From: Lentisphaeria bacterium UBA1776
GTDB lineage: Bacteria; Verrucomicrobiota; Lentisphaeria; Victivallales; Victivallaceae
Reading direction: 5' to 3'
DNA length: 48,754 bases
Assembly: GCA_002314605.1 (NCBI GenBank)
Contig: DCGO01000060.1
Span: 1-48,754, forward strand
Shown: positions 16,109 to 22,295 of the stretch, one piece after another
Position numbering within the stretch: position 1 is the stretch's first letter
Layout: the number at the start of each line of letters is the position of its first letter
Position numbers and translations under genes: made by a program
The notes under the pieces: model-generated
What the model was told of the DNA's origin: nothing
The model's input: the letters and a program-made list of their open reading frames with translations, nothing else
The model's database searches: none

Positions 16109-17431
16109 TTACTTTCCCTGCTTCATCTCGCGGACGGCTTCCACCACCGCCCGGGCCTGATATTCCAGCTGTTCCTGCGTAAGCGGATACAGCGGCAGAT
16201 GCGTGTAGCAGTGATAGAACATCTCTTCGGTCTTCGGGCAGGCTGCGGCAAGAGCATTTTCGTCATAGCCGAAGTCCCGCATGATCTTGAAGCGGTACAT
16301 GGGACCGAAATGGGTGATGTTGGTCAGTCCCTTGGCCGCCAGTTTCTTCGCCAGAAGCTGAATGTCCCCGCCGATCTTCTTCGGGTCGATCCGGAGGAGA
16401 TAGAGGTGGTGGGTCCCGTAAGTCTCCGCCGTATCCGGCTTTTCGGTCAGAATGCCGTCTTCTTCGCCCAGGACCGCATTCATGTACTCCGCAGCCTTCC
16501 GGCGGATGGCGATGATCTGATCCAGCCGCTCCATCTGGGTGAGAAGTCCGATGGCCTGAATTTCCGTGGCGGAGTGGTTCGGCGCCACCTGAAAGTTCCC
16601 GAAACGGTCGGTCAGGGGGGAGATGTCGTAGAGCCAGTCCTTGATCCTGCGGGTGAAGTCAAGGCCGAGGAACCGGGCTCCGGGGAGCTGGGGACCCGCA
16701 AAATCTTCGCTGGAAAGAAGGATGCCGCCCTCCCCAAGAGAATTGATGTTCTTCACCTCATGAAGCGAGAACCCGCCGAAATGGCCGATGGATCCCAGCT
16801 TGCGCCCCTTGTATGCGCCCCCCATGCCGTGGGCCGCATCTTCCATCACAAAGAGACCGTGCTTTTCGGCCAGATCCATAATGGGGTCCATATCCACCGG
16901 GCAGCCCCCCAGATGGACGGGGACGATCATCTTCGTCTTCGGCGTGATCTTGCGCGCCACATCGGCAGGATCCAGATTGATGGTTTCGGGATCGATGTCG
17001 GCAAAGACGATCTTCGCCCCGATGCTCAGGGGATAGGCCATGGTGGCAATGAAGGTGACGGCGGGCATGATGACCTCGTCCCCGGCTTTCAGGCCGGAAA
17101 GTTTGTAAGCCATCTCCATCCCGCCGGTCCAGTTGTCCACGAAGCAGGCGTATTTGCTCCCGAAATAAGCTTTGGATCTCTCTTCGGCTTCGGCAACCTT
17201 GCTTCCGAGAGTCAGTTTGGTGGCCCGGCCGCTCACAGAAGCAAGTTTCTGCAGTGCAGCGGAAACCCCCTGCAGCGCCGCCGCGTAGTCCGGATTGCCG
17301 GTATCCGGCAGCAGGAATTTCACCATGCGCTCGGCATCGCAGCCGTTGTAATATTCCCCTACGGCATGCCACGGGACTTTGCTCTCCCCGACGGCATAGC
17401 GGAAATCTCCGCCGGACTTTTTCTCGCTCAT
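16109..17431 (-). CDS. DegT/DnrJ/EryC1/StrS-family aminotransferase
   Basis: A 440-residue PLP-dependent, fold-type I enzyme. Signatures: DNWTGGMEMAY near 99-109, AVTFIATMAYPLSIGA near 124-139, EDAAH (197-201) and the PLP-lysine segment FSLHEVKNINSLGEGG with K227. The family transaminates keto-sugars (often NDP-sugars) in antibiotic, LPS and surface-polysaccharide synthesis, and some members act on inositol or free sugars. It is about 60 residues longer at the N-terminus than typical 370-380-residue members. ATG 17431 follows AAGGAGG. It begins a four-gene group with its own promoter, upstream of a deacetylase-like protein, MarC and a GH63-like protein. Confidence 0.92.
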   Translation of the reverse strand: MSEKKSGGDFRYAVGESKVPWHAVGEYYNGCDAERMVKFLLPDTGNPDYAAALQGVSAALQKLASVSGRATKLTLGSKVAEAEERSKAYFGSKYACFVDNWTGGMEMAYKLSGLKAGDEVIMPAVTFIATMAYPLSIGAKIVFADIDPETINLDPADVARKITPKTKMIVPVHLGGCPVDMDPIMDLAEKHGLFVMEDAAHGMGGAYKGRKLGSIGHFGGFSLHEVKNINSLGEGGILLSSEDFAGPQLPGARFLGLDFTRRIKDWLYDISPLTDRFGNFQVAPNHSATEIQAIGLLTQMERLDQIIAIRRKAAEYMNAVLGEEDGILTEKPDTAETYGTHHLYLLRIDPKKIGGDIQLLAKKLAAKGLTNITHFGPMYRFKIMRDFGYDENALAAACPKTEEMFYHCYTHLPLYPLTQEQLEYQARAVVEAVREMKQGK

Positions 17432-17473
17432 GAGCCAACCTCCTTCTCGCTTTGTCTGAATTTCACTCTGTAT

Positions 17474-17502
17474 AATATATTCACGGACTGCTCAAAAATC
17501 AA
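17474..17502 (-). promoter_or_regulatory. Promoter of the aminotransferase group
   Basis: On the minus strand, TTGATT (17502-17497), a 17 bp spacer and TATATT (17479-17474). It sits in the 116 bp gap after the GH95-like gene, so the four genes below can be transcribed independently of it. Confidence 0.65.
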
Positions 17503-17547
17503 ATATTTCCGGAATATCCCCGAAACAGCCGCGACAGGCCCCGGCTG

Positions 17548-19584
17548 TCATGCAAAAACGATCTTACGGTTTCCGCCGCGGATCTCCGGGGTTCCCCCCC
17601 GCCGGGCAAAAAGACGCCCTCCGCCGGGCAGCATCAGGTTTTCCACCCGGACATCCGGCCACTTTTCCGGCATGCCGTCAAAAAGATGCACTTTGTCGAA
17701 ACGGGTATAGGCACACATTTCCGCAAAGGCGGAAAGGAACCCGCAGGTGCCGTCCATCTGCATGATCTCGTGGTCAGCCTTCGGCAGGGAGATCTCGTGC
17801 CGCCGGTGGGCGATCAGCGAAAGCATGCGGGGAAGATACACCGTTGCAAACCCCTCGTTGACGAAGACCTCTTTCCAGATGTTGAAGAGCTGCATCGGCG
17901 CCTCGTGGAGCCCCATGCGGGTATGGATGATGGCGGCCCAGGGAATGCACCACTCGCTCCATTTGCCGATTCCCATGTCGATCCAGTGGTCGATGGAATT
18001 GGCAAGGATCTTTTCCATGGACGAATCCGGGTGTTCCGGCAGGGAATCAAAGGGCCAGACCGATGCCAGATGGGAGTGATGACGGTGGCAGACCTCAAGG
18101 TCCTGCCCTTCCCATACGGCAATTCTTTTTTCATCATTTCCGGCATAGCAGTCATACCCGGAAGCGGTAGTGAAATACGGTACTTTTTCCAGGATCCTGC
18201 GCCACACGGGGCGTTCCGGTTTTCCGAGGATCGCCGCCGCTTCGATCAGAATTGCGGCAAGTTTGCGGATCGCCGCAAGCTGGTAAGAGGGATTTCTGCC
18301 GGCAACCGAGTTTACATTCCGGTTGGAACTGGCATATTCCGCCGAAATGGCAACCGGGATGTTGAATCCGGGATCCAGCATGCACTCGTATCCCCGCATG
18401 ATCCCGTAAATGTACGGCCATGCCCGGTCCCGCAGAAACTGCACATCGCAAGTATAACGGTAATAGTCAAAATACAGCAGCGCGGTCCATGCCCCGCAGG
18501 CGGGATCCAGGACACCCCCCATCCCGAGTCCACCCACCTGCACGCCGGTATCGTCCACGGCATGGGTCTGCCACAAAACATCCTCCACATGAAACAAAGC
18601 CCGGGCATTATGCCTCATATTGGCCTGAAAAGCCGGGGATTCGATCATGTCGAAGAGGGGCAGCAGATGCTCCGGCACCCCCAGCGCACAGGCCGGACCA
18701 TAAATCATCTGGACATTCACATTGAAGTGAAAATCGCCGCTCCATTTGCATTCCTGATACTCTTCGTGCCAGGGCCCCTGGAGACCGCCGGCCTTGCCGA
18801 ACGGGCAGGTCATGGCACCGAATTTATACAGACTGAAAGTGAAAAAATCATTCCACCAGCCGTCCGGCGTGGTGATCTTTGCCGTGCGTTCAAAAAAAGA
18901 TTCCCACCAGTTCTGCGTAAAGGCGATCTGGCTGCGGATCGCCGAATCATCCCCGTCACCGTTGGTATAAACCTTGTACCCGTATTCCGTCTTCTGAACA
19001 TGGACGCTGAATTCCGGGTCTTCCGGGGGACAGATCTTCCAGCCGTCGGGGATCCGTTCATAATCGGCAATTCCCCGGGCGGCATTGGCGGCCTTCACTT
19101 TCGGGAATTCCGATGCCGGATGCATGGAAACATCTTCGATACAGCCGGCCGGATCGATCACATACAGAATATTCTGCTTCAACACGGAAATGAGGCGGAT
19201 CACGGAACCGTCCGATGCGGTCACAAAAAGGGACCCTGTGTGATAATCCAGTACAGCCCTCACCGGACGGATGCCATCCATGAAACGGAAGTCAAAGCGC
19301 CCCACGGGCAGACGGCTGGGACGCCCTTTGAAAGCACATTCCGGATGATGGACCCGGTTGTCCAGTTCAGGAGTGCATCCGTGCGTTTGCGAAAATTCCA
19401 CGATGCCGGCATAGTCGTCCCGCTCATCGATCAGTTCCCCGCCCCGGTGGTCCCAGAGGTCGTTCTGGTTCACCGTGACATTCAGCGTCTCAACTCCCCA
19501 GACAAGAGCCCCCAGATTCCCATTGGAAAGCGGGATCCCCGTATGAGGGCGTTCCATGGGAAACAATCTCTGCAGATTTTTCAT
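17548..19584 (-). CDS. GH95-like alpha-L-fucosidase
   Basis: A 678-residue glycosidase resembling GH95 (alpha-L-fucosidase/galactosidase). The N-terminal GIPLSNGNLGALVWG and NQNDLWD segments (about 17-45) form the family's entry motif. The catalytic barrel shows LQGPWHEEYQECKWSGDFHFN near 285-310, and CHRHHSHLASVWPF later corresponds to the usual HRH.SHL segment. ATG 19584 follows GGGGTG; a longer reading runs into the promoter. No signal peptide is visible. Nearby sialidase-fold proteins and AGE suggest host or algal glycans, which is inference. Divergence from classical GH95 is noticeable, so the substrate could be another alpha-L-sugar. Confidence 0.83.
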   Translation of the reverse strand: MKNLQRLFPMERPHTGIPLSNGNLGALVWGVETLNVTVNQNDLWDHRGGELIDERDDYAGIVEFSQTHGCTPELDNRVHHPECAFKGRPSRLPVGRFDFRFMDGIRPVRAVLDYHTGSLFVTASDGSVIRLISVLKQNILYVIDPAGCIEDVSMHPASEFPKVKAANAARGIADYERIPDGWKICPPEDPEFSVHVQKTEYGYKVYTNGDGDDSAIRSQIAFTQNWWESFFERTAKITTPDGWWNDFFTFSLYKFGAMTCPFGKAGGLQGPWHEEYQECKWSGDFHFNVNVQMIYGPACALGVPEHLLPLFDMIESPAFQANMRHNARALFHVEDVLWQTHAVDDTGVQVGGLGMGGVLDPACGAWTALLYFDYYRYTCDVQFLRDRAWPYIYGIMRGYECMLDPGFNIPVAISAEYASSNRNVNSVAGRNPSYQLAAIRKLAAILIEAAAILGKPERPVWRRILEKVPYFTTASGYDCYAGNDEKRIAVWEGQDLEVCHRHHSHLASVWPFDSLPEHPDSSMEKILANSIDHWIDMGIGKWSEWCIPWAAIIHTRMGLHEAPMQLFNIWKEVFVNEGFATVYLPRMLSLIAHRRHEISLPKADHEIMQMDGTCGFLSAFAEMCAYTRFDKVHLFDGMPEKWPDVRVENLMLPGGGRLFARRGGTPEIRGGNRKIVFA

Positions 19585-19627
19585 TTTCACCCCGTAAGTT
19601 TCAGAAATCAATGGAAAAAACGGTGTT

Positions 19628-19655
19628 AATATAGATGTCATGAGGGAAAATTCAA
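19628..19655 (-). promoter_or_regulatory. Promoter of the GH95-like gene
   Basis: On the minus strand, TTGAAT (19655-19650), a 16 bp spacer and TATATT (19633-19628). The start codon is 44 bp downstream of the -10. Confidence 0.7.
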
Positions 19656-19762
19656 ATCCCTGCCGACCAAAGCGATGTCGGAGAAAAATTCCGTTTTTTT
19701 TCCGAATCGCTTCCGGAGGAGCGTTGTTCTGGCTTGTTTTCTCTTTTTTTTTCCGGAGATTA

Positions 19763-19771
19763 TGCTATATT
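19763..19771 (+). promoter_or_regulatory. Extended -10 promoter of the amidohydrolase gene
   Basis: TGC directly followed by TATATT (19766-19771). The -35 region is a T-run with no clear hexamer. The leader is about 35 nt. Confidence 0.6.
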
Positions 19772-19813
19772 TCATTCCCGGATAAGCAGACAGAAAAATG
19801 AAAAGGATCGATG

Positions 19814-20653
19814 ATGAGCTTTGATGGTCACATTCATCTGTGGAATGAAAACAGTATTCCCTGCAAGGACTTTCCGGAACGCCTGAAAAAGGCCGGAGTT
19901 TCCGGAGGACTGCTGATGTCGCTCCCGCCGCCCTCCTTCCGGAGCGAGGTCAATCTGCCCGCTCCGGTGCGGATTGAACACCTTTTTGCATGGCACGCAT
20001 TGCAGCCGGGTCTGTGGCCCTTCTTCTGGGTGGATCCCACGGAAAAAGATGCGGAAAAACAGCTGGAAAAAGCGGCGGAGGCGGGGGTAAAGGGGTTCAA
20101 GGTCATCTGCGACCACTTTTTCCCCGGGGAAGAACGCCCCATGCAGATCTTTCAGCGGATCGCCGACATGGGGTTCCCCATCGTGTTCCATTCCGGATGT
20201 CTGGCCAACGGCAGGGATTCCAGCAACTTCAACCGGCCCATGAATTTCGAGTGCATGATCCGGGTCAGAAAACTCCGCTTCTCCATGGCCCACATCGGCT
20301 GGCCGTGGTGCGATGAATATGCCGCCCTCTTTCTGCTGCTGAAAATTCAGGAGAAAAAACACCCGGACAACTGTAAGATGTTTGTGGACAATACCGTCGG
20401 CACGCCGGACATCTACCGGAAGCCGGTATTCGAAAAACTCATCTCCGTCTGCGAGCCCAAAGAGCGGATGTATTTCGGCGCCGACCAGCTCGCGGAGAAT
20501 TACGATGACCGCCAGGTGGCCTGGTACCTCAACCGGGACGCGGGGCTTTATCGGGAACTCGGGCTCACGCAGAAGGAGATCCGGAATCTCCACGAAGACA
20601 ACCTCCGGAAATTTGTGGAAGGGGACCTGCAGTCTTATGGAAATCCTGCCTAA
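19814..20653 (+). CDS. Amidohydrolase-family (TIM-barrel) metal hydrolase
   Basis: A 279-residue protein with the amidohydrolase-2 pattern: N-terminal DGHIHLW (HxH metal ligands at about H6/H8), GVKGFKVICDHF on a central strand, IVFHSGC with a candidate metal His, SMAHIGWPW, and a C-terminal FGADQLAENYDD with a metal-binding Asp. Family members hydrolyse or decarboxylate small ring or lactone substrates, and sugar-lactone hydrolysis is one possibility here. Two adjacent ATGs (19811 and 19814) exist; AAAGGA is better spaced for the second. The following gene overlaps its 3' end by 17 bp, so they form a pair. Confidence 0.85.
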   Translation: MSFDGHIHLWNENSIPCKDFPERLKKAGVSGGLLMSLPPPSFRSEVNLPAPVRIEHLFAWHALQPGLWPFFWVDPTEKDAEKQLEKAAEAGVKGFKVICDHFFPGEERPMQIFQRIADMGFPIVFHSGCLANGRDSSNFNRPMNFECMIRVRKLRFSMAHIGWPWCDEYAALFLLLKIQEKKHPDNCKMFVDNTVGTPDIYRKPVFEKLISVCEPKERMYFGADQLAENYDDRQVAWYLNRDAGLYRELGLTQKEIRNLHEDNLRKFVEGDLQSYGNPA

Positions 20654-21416
20654 AACTCTGGAAGAACACCGGGACTATCTCTGCAGAATCGTCCGGCTGA
20701 AACTCTTTTTTGCCGCCAAATGGCACCGGAATCACCCGGAGGAATCCGTCCGGCATATTCTGACGGAACGGGTGGACATTTTCCGGAAACTTGAGATCAA
20801 CCCGGAAGGACTGAACCCCATCGGATATTACTTCGACACGCCGGGATGGCTGGCGCTTGAAACCCGCCTTGCGGAGTGTCTCAAGTCCGTCCGGGGCAAT
20901 CCGGCGCTGTTCGAAGAATGGGGCTTCGATATTCTGAAGAGCCAGCTGGATCAAAGGTGCGTCCGGGATTTTCGCGACCGCTCCGCCCTGGCGCCGTACC
21001 AGTGCGGGTTTCTCCGTCATAATCTGACTGCGGACAGGGAAAAAAACATGCTGGGGTTTCACATCGCCAACGACTGTGCGCCCCGCTCCTTCTTTGATGA
21101 TCCCGAACATATCCGGGCGTGTTTCCGTAAACTGCTGGACGCGGCGGAAGCCATGGAAGTGAAGAAGATCGGGACCACCAGCTGGCTCAATTCAGTCCCC
21201 AGGTGGCAGGCGCTTTTTCCGCCGGAGTGGAAAGCGCACCTCTCCGCGCCGGATAAGGATGTGCAGTGGCACTACGCCTTCTGGGGACAGTTCATCAACG
21301 CCCGGGGCTGCTTTAACGACAAATTCGGCGCCATTTTGCGGGAAACCGGGGAGTTTCCCTATTATCCGTGTTCCTCGTGGTGCAGCATTGAAGCCATGCG
21401 GAAGCATCTGGCTTGA
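20637..21416 (+). CDS. Conserved-looking protein of unknown function
   Basis: A 259-residue soluble protein that I do not recognise. ATG 20637 lies inside the end of the amidohydrolase gene (17 bp overlap). A longer in-frame reading back to 20382 would overlap it almost fully and is shadow sequence. Visible features are a helical N-terminus (EEHRDYLCRIVRLKLFFAAKWHRNHP), an aromatic C-terminal third with several WxN and WHYAFWGQF words, and GTTSWLNSVPRW. There is no signal peptide, membrane span or nucleotide-binding motif. The overlap suggests coupled expression and a role in the same pathway as the amidohydrolase. Confidence 0.75.
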   Translation: MEILPKTLEEHRDYLCRIVRLKLFFAAKWHRNHPEESVRHILTERVDIFRKLEINPEGLNPIGYYFDTPGWLALETRLAECLKSVRGNPALFEEWGFDILKSQLDQRCVRDFRDRSALAPYQCGFLRHNLTADREKNMLGFHIANDCAPRSFFDDPEHIRACFRKLLDAAEAMEVKKIGTTSWLNSVPRWQALFPPEWKAHLSAPDKDVQWHYAFWGQFINARGCFNDKFGAILRETGEFPYYPCSSWCSIEAMRKHLA

Positions 21417-21440
21417 ATTTTCCAAAGATGATGCTATTTT
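21413..21440 (+). promoter_or_regulatory. Promoter of the six-gene glycan operon
   Basis: TTGAAT (21413-21418, overlapping the stop codon of the preceding gene), a 16 bp spacer ending in TGC, and TATTTT (21435-21440). The leader is about 50 nt to ATG 21498. Confidence 0.68.
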
Positions 21441-21497
21441 ATGACCTGATGCTGAAGAGTTAAGGTCCAATATTGCAGATCGAAAAGGAGTCCCGAA

Positions 21498-22268
21498 ATG
21501 CAGAAGAATCCTTGCGTACCCTCCGGCTTCCCCGTCTCATCATCATGGCACTTCAGGGGGCGTTTCACGCTCATTGAACTCCTGGTGGTGATCGCCATCA
21601 TCGCCATTCTGGCAAGCATGCTCCTGCCGGCATTGAACAATGCCCGGGAATCTTCCCGGAAAATCAAATGCCTGAGCAATCAGAAACAGATCGGCAACAG
21701 TGTGACCCTGTACCGCGGCGATTACGGGGACTATTTTCCCAAAGATGTCAAAAACGACGACTACGCCAGTGTCTGGTCCTCCAAACGGGCGGAGGGAAAG
21801 CAGCTGCAGCTGGCGCCTTATCTCAACCAGGTCAACAACGGCTATCCCAAAGTCGCCTATGTGGACCCGAACCGGCGTTCCAAACTGGCCTGTCCCAGCT
21901 GGAATTACAAGGTGGGCATGCAGCATCCGACCTATGTATATAACGGCCTCCTCTACGATCAGGGGACCACGGCAAATGTGAAACGCATCGACCGCCCCTC
22001 CCGGACCATGATGGCCACGGAATCCAGCACCCAGGCCGCCAAAAACGACAGCCAGATAACCTACATGACTTCCGGAGCCCCGGAAGACTATGTAAGCTAC
22101 CTCCACAACAAGACCATCAATGTTCTGTTTGCGGACGGCCATGCTGTCAATTTGAACCAGAAAGCATTCCCCCACAAGTGTGATGGATACATCGGGTACT
22201 GGGCCAATGCCTACTCTTCCTATTTCTGGTGCGCCCAGAAGGGAAGCAAAGACTGTCCGACGTACTGA
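21498..22268 (+). CDS. Type II/IV pseudopilin-like protein (copy 2)
   Basis: A 256-residue protein with FTLIELLVVIAIIAILAS starting at F23 (Glu at mature position 5) and the C-terminal VLFADGHAVNLNQ motif of H-X9-DG proteins. The leader is 22 residues and ends in Arg rather than Gly. It begins MQKNPCVPSG, like the MQKKCCVSPG start of the copy at 35084-35830. ATG follows AAGGAG. It opens a plus-strand operon, and the DUF4838 gene starts 27 bp after its stop. Expected to be processed by a prepilin peptidase and held in the inner membrane. Its role in glycan use is unknown. Confidence 0.92.
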   Translation: MQKNPCVPSGFPVSSSWHFRGRFTLIELLVVIAIIAILASMLLPALNNARESSRKIKCLSNQKQIGNSVTLYRGDYGDYFPKDVKNDDYASVWSSKRAEGKQLQLAPYLNQVNNGYPKVAYVDPNRRSKLACPSWNYKVGMQHPTYVYNGLLYDQGTTANVKRIDRPSRTMMATESSTQAAKNDSQITYMTSGAPEDYVSYLHNKTINVLFADGHAVNLNQKAFPHKCDGYIGYWANAYSSYFWCAQKGSKDCPTY

Positions 22269-22295
22269 CCGTAAATGTGTAGAAAGGTTTCCGCC

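Noticed and set aside
17521..17545. GACAG/CTGTC hairpin after the GH95-like gene as terminator
   Set aside because: A stem of only 5 bp and no T-run; not enough to call.
15041..17710. An 889-codon open frame on the plus strand
   Set aside because: It runs antisense across several genes with clear domains (the deacetylase-like protein and the aminotransferase) and crosses their gaps; it is a shadow frame.
17686..19629. A 647-codon open frame on the plus strand
   Set aside because: Antisense to the GH95-like gene, which has family motifs and a promoter; the plus-strand frame has neither.
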